Of a stretch of DNA of 64,000 nt, positions 38,931 to 52,099 are shown one piece after another. Origin of the DNA: Colletes latitarsis (Eukaryota; Arthropoda; Insecta; Hymenoptera; Colletidae); the NCBI RefSeq assembly GCF_051014445.1, contig NW_027488366.1:21036001-21100000 (forward strand). The letters are read 5' to 3'. Every line of letters begins with the position of its first letter. Position 1 is the first letter of the stretch. The translations under genes and the position numbers were made by a program. The notes beneath the pieces are model-generated. The model ran no database searches and was not told the DNA's origin. It saw nothing but the letters and a program-made list of their open reading frames with translations.

Positions 38931-39987
38931 AACAAGAATTATTCTCTAAAATATTGATCGAAACCAGGTTTAATTGACTGTTACAGTGTGGTACCACATT
39001 ACTACGTCATACAATCCAGAAACAGCCCAGGATCTAGCCATGAAGTATGAGAAATATGCGAAAGTATGAGCCTGATGTGGGCAAATCCTAGACCTAACCC
39101 AGACCTAACATGCGTTATCCTCTAAAATGTTTATCAAGACCAGGTTTAATTGAATGTTTCAGTGTAGTATCACACTACTACGTGACCCAAACCAGAAAAA
39201 ACCCAGGATCCGTTCAACAAGTATGTGAAGAATGCGAAAGTATGAGTCTGATGAGTGAAAAAACCAGGCCTGACCTAGACCTAACATGCGTTATCCACTA
39301 AAATATTTATCAAGACCAGGTTTAATTGATTGTTTCAGTGTGGACCCACATTACTACGTGATCCAAACCAGAAAAAACCCAGGATCCGTTCAACAAGTAT
39401 GTGAAGAATGCGAAAGTATGAGTCTGATGAGTGAAAATCCCAGGCCTAACCTAGACCTAACATGCGTTATCCTCAAAAATATTGATCGAAACCTGGTTTA
39501 ATCGACTGTTTCTGTGTGGTACCACATTACTATGTGATCCAAACCAGAAAATAACCCAGGATCTGTTCAACGAGTATGTGAAGTGTGCGAAAGTATGAGT
39601 CTGATGAGGGCAAATCCCAGACCTATCCCAGACCTAACATGCGTTATCCACTAAAATATTTATCAAGACCAGGTTTAATTGATTGTTTCAGTGTGGACCC
39701 ACATTACTACGTGACCCAAACCAGAAAAAACCCAGGATCCGTTCAACAAGTATGTGAAGAATGCGAAAGTATGAGTCTGATGAGTGAAAAAACCAGGCCT
39801 GACCTAGACCTAACATGCGTTATCCACTAAAATATTGAGCGAAACCAGGTTTAATGGACTGTTTCAGTGTGGTACCACATTACTACGTCATACAATCCAG
39901 AAACAGCCCAGGATCTAGCCATCAAGTATGAGAAATATGCGAAAGAATGTGCCTGATGAGAGCAAATCCCAGAACTAACCTAGACCT
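38931..39987 (+). repeat. 8-monomer higher-order repeat, first copy shortened to 6 monomers (1057 bp)
   Basis: The landmark AACAAGAATTATTC marks the phase. It is at 38931 and next at 39988, 1057 bp later, instead of 1411. The content matches the following units except that two monomers are missing after the GTATCACACTACTACGTGACCC monomer. It looks like an internal deletion by exchange between similar monomers, or an edge unit that predates the 8-monomer form. Confidence 0.85.
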
Positions 39988-40671
39988 AACAAGAATTATT
40001 CTCTAAAATATTGATCGAAACCAGGTTTAATTGACTGTTTCAGTGTGGTACCACATTACTACGTCATACAATCCAGAAACAGCCCAGGATCTAGCCATGA
40101 AGTATGAGAAATATTGCGAAAGTATGAGCCTGATGTGGGCAAATCCTAGACCTAACCCAGACCTAACATGCGTTATCCTCTAAAATGTTTATCAAGACCA
40201 GGTTTAATTGAATGTTTCAGTGTAGTATCACACTACTACGTGACCCAAACCAGAAAAAACCCAGGATCTGTTCAACAAGTATGTGAAGAATGCGAAAGTA
40301 TGAGTCTGATGAGTGAAAATCCCAGGCCTAACCTAGACCTAACATGCGTTGTCCTCAAAAATATTGATCGAAACCTGGTTTAATCGACTGTTTCAGTGTG
40401 GTACCACATTACTATGTGATCCAAACCAGAAAATAACCCAGGATCTGTTCAACGTGTATGTGAAGTGTGCGAAAGTATGAGTCTGATGAGGGCAAATCCC
40501 AGACCTATCCCAGACCAAACATGCGTTATCCTCTAAAATATTTATCAAGACCAGGTTTAATTGATTGTTTCAGTGTGGACCCACATTACTACGTGATCCA
40601 AACCAGAAAAAACCCAGGATCCGTTCAACAAGTATATGAAGAATGCGAAAGTATGAGTCTGATGAGGGCAA

Positions 40672-40693
40672 ATCCCAGACCTATCCCAGACCT
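40672..40693 (+). repeat. 11-bp tandem duplication at the monomer junction
   Basis: ATCCCAGACCT occurs twice in direct succession, immediately before the AACATGCG that opens the next monomer. Other classes have diverged versions, such as CCTAGACCT and AACCCAGACCT, or CCCAGGCCT and AACCTAGACCT, but the two-unit layout is general. One junction (5096-5106) has a single unit. Confidence 0.9.
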
Positions 40694-40869
40694 AACATGC
40701 GTTATCCTCTAAAATATTTATCAAGACCAGGTTTAATTGATTGTTTCAGTGTGGACCCACATTACTACGTGATCCAAACCAGAAAAAACCCAGGATCCGT
40801 TCAACAAGTATGTGAAGAATGCGAAAGTACGAGTCTGATGAGTGAAAATCCCAGGCCTAACCTAGACCT
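40694..40869 (+). repeat. Representative monomer of the GGACCCAC variant class
   Basis: Exactly 176 bp between successive AACATGCG landmarks. It differs from the GGTACC class in linked blocks: TTATCAAGACC in place of TGATCGAAACC, TTGATT after the GGTTTAA motif, GGACCCAC in place of GGTACCAC (which destroys the palindrome), then GGATCCGTTCAACAAG. This class is the one that yields the longest spurious open frames, because its TTTATC variant and the loss of a stop leave about 80 codons open. It recurs all over the window, for example within 2640-2830, 20780-20960, 54790-54970 and 63780-63960. Confidence 0.85.
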
Positions 40870-41398
40870 AACATGCGTTATCCTCAAAAATATTGATCGA
40901 AACCTGGTATAATCGACTGTTTCAGTGTGGTACCACATTACTATGTGATCCAAACCAGAAAATAACCCAGGATCTGTTCAACGAGTATGTGAAGTGTGCG
41001 AAAGTATGAGTCTGATGAGGGCAAATCCCAGACCTATCCCAGACCTAACATGCGTTATCCACTAAAATATTTATCAAGACCAGGTTTAATTGATTGTTTC
41101 AGTGTGGACCCACATTACTACGTGATCCAAACCAGAAAAAACCCAGGATCCGTTCAACAAGTATGTGAAGAATGCGAAAGTATGAGTCTGATGAGTGAAA
41201 AAACCAGGCCTGACCTAGACCTAACATGCGTTATCCACTAAAATATTGAGCGAAACCAGGTTTAATGGACTGTTTCAGTGTGGTACCACATTACTACGTC
41301 ATACAATCCAGAAACAGCCCAGGATCTAACCATCAAGTATGAGAAATATGCGAAAGAATGTGCCTGATGAGAGCAAATCCCAGAACTAACCTAGACCT

Positions 41399-42809
41399 AA
41401 CAAGAATTATTCTCTAAAATATTGATCGAAACCAGGTTTAATTGACTGTTTCAGTGTGGTACCACATTACTACGTCATACAATCCAGAAACAGCCCAGGA
41501 TCTAGCCATGAAGTATGAGAAATATTGCGAAAGTATGAGCCTGATGTGGGCAAATCCTAGACCTAACCCAGACCTAACATGCGTTATCCTCTAAAATGTT
41601 TATCAAGACCAGGTTTAATTGAATGTTTCAGTGTAGTATCACACTACTACGTGACCCAAACCAGAAAAAACCCAGGATCTGTTCAACAAGTATGTGAAGA
41701 ATGCGAAAGTATGAGTCTGATGAGTGAAAATCCCAGGCCTAACCTAGACCTAACATGCGTTGTCCTCAAAAATATTGATCGAAACCTGGTTTAATCGACT
41801 GTTTCAGTGTGGTACCACATTACTATGTGATCCAAACCAGAAAATAACCCAGGATCTGTTCAACGAGTATGTGAAGTGTGCGAAAGTATGAGTCTGATGA
41901 GGGCAAATCCCAGACCTATCCCAGACCAAACATGCGTTATCCTCTAAAATATTTATCAAGACCAGGTTTAATTGATTGTTTCAGTGTGGACCCACATTAC
42001 TACGTGATCCAAACCAGAAAAAACCCAGGATCCGTTCAACAAGTATATGAAGAATGCGAAAGTATGAGTCTGATGAGGGCAAATCCCAGACCTATCCCAG
42101 ACCTAACATGCGTTATCCTCTAAAATATTTATCAAGACCAGGTTTAATTGATTGTTTCAGTGTGGACCCACATTACTACGTGATCCAAACCAGAAAAAAC
42201 CCAGGATCCGTTCAACAAGTATGTGAAGAATGCGAAAGTACGAGTCTGATGAGTGAAAATCCCAGGCCTAACCTAGACCTAACATGCGTTATCCTCAAAA
42301 ATATTGATCGAAACCTGGTTTAATCGACTGTTTCAGTGTGGTACCACATTACTATGTGATCCAAACCAGAAAATAACCCAGGATCTGTTCAACGAGTATG
42401 TGAAGTGTGCGAAAGTATGAGTCTGATGAGGGCAAATCCCAGACCTATCCCAGACCTAACATGCGTTATCCACTAAAATATTTATCAAGACCAGGTTTAA
42501 TTGATTGTTTCAGTGTGGACCCACATTACTACGTGATCCAAACCAGAAAAAACCCAGGATCCGTTCAACAAGTATGTGAAGAATGCGAAAGTATGAGTCT
42601 GATGAGTGAAAAAACCAGGCCTGACCTAGACCTAACATGCGTTATCCACTAAAATATTGAGCGAAACCAGGTTTAATGGACTGTTTCAGTGTGGTACCAC
42701 ATTACTACGTCATACAATCCAGAAACAGCCCAGGATCTAGCCATCAAGTATGAGAAATATGCGAAAGAATGTGCCTGATGAGAGCAAATCCCAGAACTAA
42801 CCTAGACCT
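41399..42809 (+). repeat. 8-monomer higher-order repeat, complete unit (1411 bp)
   Basis: A second full unit of the same length and order as the preceding one, differing at only a few bases. The monomers inside it belong to clearly different classes, so the near-identity is between units and not between neighbours. That indicates amplification of the 8-monomer block as a whole. Confidence 0.93.
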
Positions 42810-43150
42810 AACAAGAATTATTCTCTAAAATATTGATCGAAACCAGGTTTAATTGACTGTTTCAGTGTGGTACCACATTACTACGTCATACAATCCAGAA
42901 ACAGCCCAGGATCTAGCCATGAAGTATGAGAAATATGCGAAAGTATGAGCCTGATGTGGGCAAATCCTAGACCTAACCCAGACCTAACATGCGTTATCCT
43001 CTAAAATGTTTATCAAGACCAGGTTTAATTGAATGTTTCAGTGTAGTATCACACTACTACGTGACCCAAACCAGAAAAAACCCAGGATCTGTTCAACAAG
43101 TATGTGAAGAATGCGAAAGTATGAGTCTGATGAGTGAAAATCCCAGGCCT
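42810..43150 (+). repeat. 8-monomer higher-order repeat, truncated last unit
   Basis: It starts with AACAAGAATTATTC at 42810 and follows the unit for about two monomers. After the GATGAGTGAAAATCCC stretch it switches to a GCGTTGTCGTCTACAATATT variant that belongs to the 34.3 and 45.3 kb segments. The switch falls near 43145-43170. Confidence 0.85.
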
Positions 43151-46100
43151 GACCTAGACCTAACATGCGTTGTCGTCTACAATATTGAGCGAAACCAGGG
43201 TTAATGGACTGTTTCAGTGTGGTACAACACTACTACGTGATCCAAACCAGAAAAAACCCAGGATCCGTTCAACAGGTATGTGAAGAACGCGAAAGTATGA
43301 TTCTGATGAGTGAAAAAACCAGGCCTGACCTAGACCTAACATGCGTTATCCTCTAAAATATTGAGCAAAACCAGGTTTAATGGACTGTTTCAGTGTCGTA
43401 CCACACTACTACGGGATCCAAACCAGAAAAAACCCAGGATCTGTGCAACAAGTATGTGAAAAACGCGACAGTATGAGCCTGATGAGGGCAAATCCCAGAA
43501 CTATCCCAGACCTAACTTGCGTTGTCCTCTAAAATATTGATGGAAACCAGGTTTAATTGACTGTTTCAGTGCTGTACTTCATTACTACGTGATGCAATCC
43601 AGAAAAAGCTCAGGATCTAGCCATCAAGTATGAGAAATATGCGAAAGAATGAGCCTGATGAGAGCAAATCCCAGACCTATCCCAGACCTAACTTGCATTA
43701 TCCTCCAAAATATTGATCGAAACCAGGTTTAATTGACTGTTTTAGTGTGGTACCACATTACTACGTGATCCAAACCAGAAAAAACCCAGGATCTGTTCAA
43801 CAAGTATGTGAAAAACGCGAAACTGTGAGCCTGATGAGGGCAAATCTTAGACCTAACCCAGACCTAAGATGCGTTATCCTCAAAAATATTTATCCAGACC
43901 CGGTTTCATTGAATGTTTCAGTGTGGTACCACTTTACTACGTGATCCAATCCAGAAATAGCCCAGGATCTAGCCATGAAGTATGAGAAATATGCGATAGT
44001 AAGAGCCTGATGAGGGCAAATCCTAGACCTATCCCAGACCTAACATGCGTTATCCTCTAAAGTATTGATCGAAACCAGGTTTAATTGACTGTTTCAGCGT
44101 GGTACCACATTACTACGTGAAACAATGCAGAAACAGCCCAGGATCTAGCCATGAAGTATGAGAAATATGCGAAAATATGAGCCTGATGAGGGCAAATCCT
44201 AGACGTAACCCAGACCTAACATGCGTTATCCTCTAAAATATTTATCAAGACCAGGTTTAATAGAATGTTTCAGTGTGGTACCACATTACTACGTGATCCA
44301 AACCAGAAAAAACCCCGGATCCGTTCAACAAGTATGTGAAGAATGCGAATGTATGAGTCTGATCAGTGAAAATCTCAGGCCTTACCTAGACCTAACTTGC
44401 GTTGTCCTCTAAAATATTGATGGAAACCAGGTTTCGTTGACTGTTTCAGTGTGGTACTACGTTACTACGTGATGCAATCCGGAAAAAGCACAGGATCTAG
44501 CCATCAAGTATGAGACATATGCGAAAGAATGAGCCTGATGAGAGCAAATCCCAGACCTAACCTAGACCTAACATGTGTTATCCTCTAAAATATTGAGCGA
44601 AACCAGGTTTAATGGACGGTTTCAGTGTGGTACCACACTACTTCGTGATCCAAACCAGAAAAAACCCAGGATCTGTTCAACAAGTATATGAAAAACGCGA
44701 AACTGTGAGCCTGATGAGGGCAAATCTTAGACCTATCCCAGACCTAAGATGCGTTGTCCTCTAAAATATTTATCCAGACCAGGTTTCATTGAATGTTTCA
44801 GTGTGGTACCACTTTACTACGTGATCCAATTCAGAAATAGCCCAGGATCTAGCCTTGAAGTATGAGAAATATGCGAAAGTATGAGCCTGATGAGGGCAAA
44901 TCCTAGACCCAACCCAGACCTAACATGCGTCATCCTCTAAAATATTTATCAAGACCAGGTTTAATTGAATGTTTCAGTGTGGTACCACATTACTATGTGA
45001 TCCAAACCAGAAAATAACGCAGGATCTGTTCAACGAGTATGCGAAGTGTGCGAAAGTATGAGCCTGATGAGGGCAAATCCCAGACCTATCCCAGACCTAA
45101 CATGCGTTATCCTCTAAAATATTTATCAAGACCAGGTTTAATTGATTGTTTCAGTGTGGACCCACATTACTACGTGATCCAAACCAGAAAAAACCCAGGA
45201 TCCGTTCAACAAGTATGTGAAGAATGCGAAAGTATGAGTCTGATGAGTGAAAATCCCAGGCCTGACCTAGACCTAACATGCGTTGTCGTCTACAATATTG
45301 AGCGAAACCAGGGTTAATGGACTGTTTCAGTGTGGTACCACACTACTACGTGATCCAAACCAGAAAAAACCGAGGATCCGTTCAACAAGTATGTGAAGAA
45401 TGCGAAAGTATGAGTCTGATGAGTGAAAAAACCAGGCCTGACCAAGACCTAACATGCGTTATCCTCAAAAATATTGAGCGAAACCAGGTTTAATGGACTA
45501 TTTCAGTGTGGTACCACACTACTACGGGATCCAAACCAGAAAAAACCCAGGATCTGTTCAACTAGTATGTGAAAAACGCGAAAGTATGAGCCTGATGAGG
45601 GCAAATCCCAGACCTATCCCAGACCTAACTTGCGTTATCCTCTAAAATATTGATCGAAACCAGGATTAATCGACTGTTTCAGTGTGGAACCACATTACTA
45701 CGTGATCCAAACCAGAAAAAAAACCCAGGATCTTGTCAACGAGTATGTGAATTGTGCGAAAGTATGAGTCTGATGAGGGCTAATCCCAGACCTATCCCAG
45801 ACCTAGCTTGCGTTATCCTCTAAGATATTGATGGAAACCAGGTTTAATTGACTATTTCAGTGTTGTACTTCATTACTACGTGATGCAGTCCAGAAAAAGC
45901 CCAGGATATAGCCATCAAGTATGAGAAATATGCGAAAGAATGAGCCTGATGAGAGCAAATCCCAGACCTAACCTAGACCTAACATGCGTTATCCTCTAAA
46001 ATATTTATCAAGACCAGGTTTAATTGAATGTTTCAGTGTGGTACCACATTACTACGTGACCCAAACCAGAAAATAACCCAGGATCTGTTCAACGAGTATG

Positions 46101-49100
46101 TGAAGTGTGCGAAAGTATGAGTCTGATGAGGTCAAATCCCAGACCAATCCCAGACTTAACTTGCGTTATCCTCTAAAATATTGATCGAAACCAGGTTTAA
46201 TCGACTGTTTCAGTGTGGTACCACATTACTACGTGATCCAAACGAGAAAAAACCCAGGATCAGTTCAACAAGTATAAGAAGAATGCGAAAGTATGAGTCT
46301 GATGAGTGAAAATCCCAGGGCTAACCTAGACCTAACATGCGTTATCCTCTAAAATATTAATCCAAACCAGGTTTAATGGACTGTTTCAGTGTGGTACCAC
46401 ATTACTACGTGATACAAACCAGAAAAAACCCAGGATCCGTTCAACAAGTATGTGAGGAATGCGAATGTATGAGTCTGATGAGTGAAAATCCCAGGCCTTA
46501 CCTAGACCTAACTTGCGTTATCCTCTAAAATATTTATCAAGACCAGGTTTAATTGATTGTTTCAGTGTGGACCCACATTACTACGTGATCCAAACCAGAA
46601 ATAACCCAGGATCAGTTCAACAAGTATAAGAAGAATGCGAAAGTATGAGCCTGATGAGGGCAAATCCCGGACCTATCCCAGACCTAACTTGCGTTATCCT
46701 CTAAAATATTCATCGAAACCAGGTTTAATCGACTGTTTTAGTGTGGTACCACATTACTACGTGATCCAAACCAGAAAAAACCCAGGATCTGTTCAACAAG
46801 TATGTGAAAAACGCGAAACTGTGAGCCTGATGAGGGCAAATCTTAGACCTAACCCAGACCTAAGATGCGTTATCCTCTAAAATATTTATCCAGACCAGGT
46901 TTCATTGAATGTTTCAGTGTGGTACCACTTTACTACGTGATCCAATCCAGAAATAGTCCAGGATCTAGCCATGAAGTATGAGAAATATGCGATAGTAAGA
47001 GCCTGATGAGGGCAAATCCAAGACCTATCCCAGACCTAACTTGCGTTATCCTCTAAAGTATTGATCGAAACCAGGTTTAATTGACTGTTTCAGCGTGGTA
47101 CCACATTACTACGTGATGCAATCCAGAAAAAGCCCAGGATCTAGCCATCAAGTATGAGAAATATGCGAAAGAATGAGCCTGATGAGAGCAAATCCCAGAC
47201 CTAACCTAGACCTAACATGCGTTATCCTCTAAAATAATGAGCGAAACCAGGTTTAATGGACGGTTTCAGTGTGGTACCACACTACTTCGTGATCCAAACC
47301 AGAAAAAATCCAGGATCTGTTCAACAAGTATATGAAAAACGCGAAACTGTGAGCCTGATGAGGGCAAATCTTAGACCTATCCCAGACCTAAGATGCGTTG
47401 TCCTCTAAAATATTTATCCAGACCAGGTTTCATTGAATGTTTCAGTGCGGTACCACTTTACTACGTGATCCAATTCAGAAATAGCCCAGGATCTAGCCTT
47501 GAAGTATGAGAAATATGCGAAAGTATGAGCCTGATGAGGGCAAATCCTAGACCTAACCCAGACCTAACATGCGTCATCCTCTAAAATATTTATCAAGACC
47601 AGGTTTAATTGAATGTTTCAGTGTGGTACCACATTACTATGTGATCCAAACCAGAAAATAACGCAGGATCTGTTCAACGAGTATGTGAAGTGTGCGAAAG
47701 TATGAGCCTGATGAGGGCAAATCCCAGACCTATCCCAGACCTAACATGCGTTATCCTCTAAAATATTTATCAAGAATAAGTTTAATTGATTGTTTCAGTG
47801 TGGACCCACATTACTACGTGATCCAAACCAGAAAAAACCCAGGATCCGTGCAACAAGTATGTGAAGAATGCGATAGTATGAGTCTGATGAGTGAAAATCC
47901 CAGGCCTGACCTAGACCTAACATGCGTTATCGTCTAAAATATTGAGCGAAACCAGGGTTAATGGACTGTTTCAGTGTGGTACCACACTACTACGTGATCC
48001 AAACCAGAAAAAACCCAGGATCCGTTCAACAAGTATGTGAAGTGTGCGAAAGTATGAGCCTGATGAGAGCAAATCCCAGACCTAACCTAGACCCAACATG
48101 AATTATTCTCTAAAATATTGGTCGAAACCAGGTTTAATTGACTGTTTCAGTGTGGTCCCACATTACTACGTGACCCAAACCAGAAAAAACCCAGGATCCG
48201 TTCAACAAGTATGTGAAGAATGCGAAAGTATGAGTCTGATGAGTGAAAAAACCAGGCCTGACCTAGACCTAACATGCGTTATCCTCTAAAATATTGAGCG
48301 AAACCAGGTTTAATGGACTGCTTCAGTGTGGTACCACACTACTACGGTATCCAAACCAGAAAAAACCCAGGATCTGTTCAACTAGTATGTGAAAAACGCG
48401 AAAGTATGAGCCTGATGAGGGCAAATCCCAGACCTATCCCAGACCTAACTTGCGTTATCCTCTAAAATATTGATCGAAACCAGGTTTAATCGACTGTTTC
48501 AGTGTGGAACCACATTACTACGTGATCCAAACCAGAACAAAACCCAGGATCTTGTCAACGAGTATGTGAATTGTGCGAAAGTATGAGTCTGATGAGGTCA
48601 AATCCCAGACCAATCCCAGACTTAACTTGCGTTTTCCTCTAAAATATTGATCGAAACCAGGTTTAATCGACTGTTTCAGTGCGGTACCACATTACTACGT
48701 GATCCAAACCAGAAAAAACCCAGGATCAGTTCAACAGGTATGAGAAGAATGCGAAAGTATGAGTCTGATGAGTGAAAATCCCAGACCTATCCCAGACCTA
48801 ACATGCGTTATCCTCTAAAATATTTATCGAAACCTGGTTTAATCGACAGTTTCAGTTTGGTACCACATTACTATGTGATCCAAACCAGAAAAAACCCAGG
48901 ATCTGTTCAACAAGTATGTGAAGTGTGCGTAAGTATGAGTCTGATGTGGGCAAATCCCACACCTATCCCAGACCTAACTTGCGTTATCCTCTAAAATATT
49001 GATCGAAACTAGGTTTAACCGACTGTTTCAGTTTGGTACCACATTACTATGTGATCCAAACCAGAAAATAACCCAGGATCTGTTCAACGAGTATGTGAAG

Positions 49101-49880
49101 TGTGCGAAAGTATGAGTCTGATGAGGGCAAATCCCAGACCTATCCCAGACCTAACATGCGTTATCCTCTAAAATATTTATCAAGACCAGGTTTAGTTGAT
49201 TGTATCAGTGTGTACCCATATTACTACGTGATCCAAACCAGAAAAAACCCAGGATCTGTTCAACAAGTATGTGAAAAACGCGAAAGTATGAGCCTCATGA
49301 GGGCAAATCCCAGACCTATCCCAGACCTAACATGCGTTATCCTCTAAAATATTTATCAAGACCAGGTTTAGTTGATTGTATCAGTGTGTACCCATATTAC
49401 TACGTGATCCAAACCAGAAAAAACCCAGGATCTGTTCAACAAGTATGTGAAAAACGCGAAAGTATGAGCCTGATGAGGGCAAATCCCAGACTTATCCCAG
49501 ACCTAACTTGCGTTATCCTCTAAAATATTGATCGATACCAGGTTTAATTGACTGTTTCAGTGTGGTACCACATTACTACGTAATCCAATCCAGAAATAGC
49601 CCAGGATCTAGCCATAAAGTATGAGAAATGTGCGAAAGTATGAGTCTGATGTGGGCAAATCTTGGACCTAATCCAGACCTAAGATGCGTTATCCTCTAAA
49701 ATATTTATCCAGACCAGGTTTCATTGAATGTTTCAGTGTGGTACCACTTTACTACGTGATCCAATCCAGAAATAGCCAAGGATCTAGCCATGAAGTATGA
49801 GAAATATGCGAAAGAATGAGCCTGATGAGGGCAAATCCTAGACCTAACCCAGACCTAAGATGCGTTATCCTCTAAAATAT
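43150..49880 (+). repeat. Satellite segment composed of copies of 32.3-35.3 kb and 36-37.5 kb material
   Basis: 43261-46050 follows 32335-35320 and 48490-50055 follows 35980-37545 (distances given under those segments). The piece between, 46050-48490, mixes monomers seen near 22-23, 31-32, 44-45 and 52 kb. No unique sequence or inserted element was seen. Confidence 0.78.
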
Positions 49881-50040
49881 TTATCCAGAACAGGTTTCAT
49901 TGAATGTTTCAGTGTGGTACCACTTTACTACGTGATCCAATCCAGAAATAGCCCAGGATCTAGCCATGAACTATGAGAAATATGCGATAGTAAGAGCCTG
50001 ATGAGGGCAAATCCTAGACCTATCCCAGACCTAACTTGCG

Positions 50041-50952
50041 TTATCCTCTAAAATAATGAGCGAAACCAGGTTTAATGGACTGTTTCAGTGTGGTACCACA
50101 CTACTTCGTGATCCAAACCAGAAAAAACCCAGGATCTGTTCAACAAGTATGTGAAAAACGCGAAACTGTGAGCCTGATGAGGGCGAATCCCAGACCTATG
50201 CCAGACCTAACTTGCGTTGTCCTCTAAGATATTGATGGAAACCAGGTTTAATTGACTGTTTCAGTGTTGTACTTCATTACTACGTGATACAAACCAGAAA
50301 AAACCCAGGATCTGTTCAACAAATATGTGAAAGACGCGAAAGTATGAGCCTGATGAGGGCGAATCCCAGCCCTATGCCAGACCTAACTTGCGTTGTCCTC
50401 TAAGATATTGATGGAAACCAGGTTTCATTGACTGCTTCAGTGTGGTACTACATTACTACGTGAGGTAATCCAGAAAAAGCCCAGGATCTAGCCATCAAGT
50501 ATGAGAAATGTGCGAAAGAATGAGCCTGATGAGAGCAAATCCCAGACCTAACCTAGACCTAACATGCGTTATCCTCTAAAATAATGAGCGAAACCAGGTT
50601 TAATGGACTGTTTCAGTGTGGTACCACACTACTTCGTGATCCAAACCAGAAAAAACCCAGGATCTGTTCAACAAGTATGTGAAAAACGCGAAACTGTGAG
50701 CCTGATGAGGGCGAATCCCAGACCTATGCCAGACCTAACTTGCGTTGTCCTCTAAGATATTGATGGAAACCAGGTTTAATTGACTGTTTCAGTGTTGTAC
50801 TTCATTACTACGTGATACAAACCAGAAAAAACCCAGGATCTGTTCAACAAATATGTGAAAGACGCGAAAGTATGAGCCTGATGAGGGCGAATCCCAGCCC
50901 TATGCCAGACCTAACTTGCGTTGTCCTCTAAGATATTGATGGAAACCAGGTT
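50041..50952 (+). repeat. 3-monomer (528 bp) tandem repeat
   Basis: The variant AAAATAATGAGCG at about 50050 recurs 528 bp later, and the following text stays the same through GATACAAACC, CAACAAATATGTGAAAGACG and CCCAGCCCTATGCC. The second copy departs near 50952, at TTTAATTGACTATTTC against TTTCATTGACTGC. The same trimer is present in copy 2 at 59029-59940. Confidence 0.88.
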
Positions 50953-52099
50953 TAATTGACTATTTCAGTGTTGTACTTCATTACTACGTGATGCAGTCCA
51001 GAAAAAGCCCAGGATATAGCCATCAAGTATGAGAAATATGCGAAAGAATGAGCCTGATGAGAGCAAATCCCAGACCTAACCTAGACCTAACATGCGTTAT
51101 CCTCTAAAATATTTATCAAGACCAGGTTTAATTGAATGTTTCAGTGTGGTACCACTTTACTACGTGATCCAAAGCAGAATAAACCCTCGATCAGGTCAAC
51201 ATGTATGTTAAAACTGCGAAAGTATGACCCTGATGAGTGCAAATCCTAGGCCTAACCTAGACCTAACTTGCGTTATCCTCTAAAATATTGATCGAAACCA
51301 GGTTTAATTGACTGTTTCAGTGTGGTACCACATTACTACGTCATACAATCCAGAAACAGCCCAGGATCTAGCCATCCAGTACGAGAAATATGCGAAAGAA
51401 TGTGCCTGATGAGAGCAAATCCCAGACCTAACCCAGACCTAACATGCGTTATCCTCTAAAATGTTTATCAAGACCAGGTTTAATTGAATGTTTCAGTTTA
51501 GTACCACATTACTATGTGATCCAAACCAGAAAATAACCCAGGGTCTGTTCAACGAGTATGTGAAGTGTGCGAAAGTATGAGTCTGATGAGGGCAAATCCC
51601 AGACCTATCCCAGACCTAACATGCGTTATCCTCTAAAATATTTATCAAGACCAGGTTTAATTGATTGTTTCAGTGTGGACCCACATTACTACGTGATCCA
51701 AACCAGAAAAAACCCAGGATCCGTTCAACAAGTATGTGAAGAATGCGAAAGTGTGAGTCTGATGAGTGAAAATCCCAGGCCTAACCTAGACCTAACATGT
51801 GTTATCCTCAAAAATATTGATCGAAACCTGGTTTAATCGACCGTTTCAGTGTGGTACCACATTACTATGTGATCCAAACCAGAAAATAACCCAGGATCTG
51901 TTCAACGAGTATGTGAAGTGTGCGAAAGTATGAGTCTGATGAGGTCAAATCCCAGACCAATCCAAGACTTAACTTGCGTTATCCTCTAAAATATTGATCG
52001 AAACCAGGTTTAATCGGCTGTTTCAGTGTGGTACCACATTACTACGTGATCCAAACGAGAAAAAACCCAGGATCAGTTCAACAAGTATAAGAAGAATGC

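Larger units (their letters stand above)
39988..41398 (+). repeat. 8-monomer higher-order repeat, complete unit (1411 bp)
   Basis: Phased on AACAAGAATTATTC. It is followed by a unit of identical length, with the same order of variants: ACGTCATACAATCC, GATGTGGGCAAAT, AAATGTTTATC, GTAGTATCACAC, TTGTCCTCAAAAAT, GTATATGAAG, and a GTTATCCACTAAAAT monomer. Differences from the next unit noticed by eye are CAACGTGTATG for CAACGAGTATG, GGTATAATCG for GGTTTAATCG, and ATCTAACCATC for ATCTAGCCATC. Confidence 0.93.
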
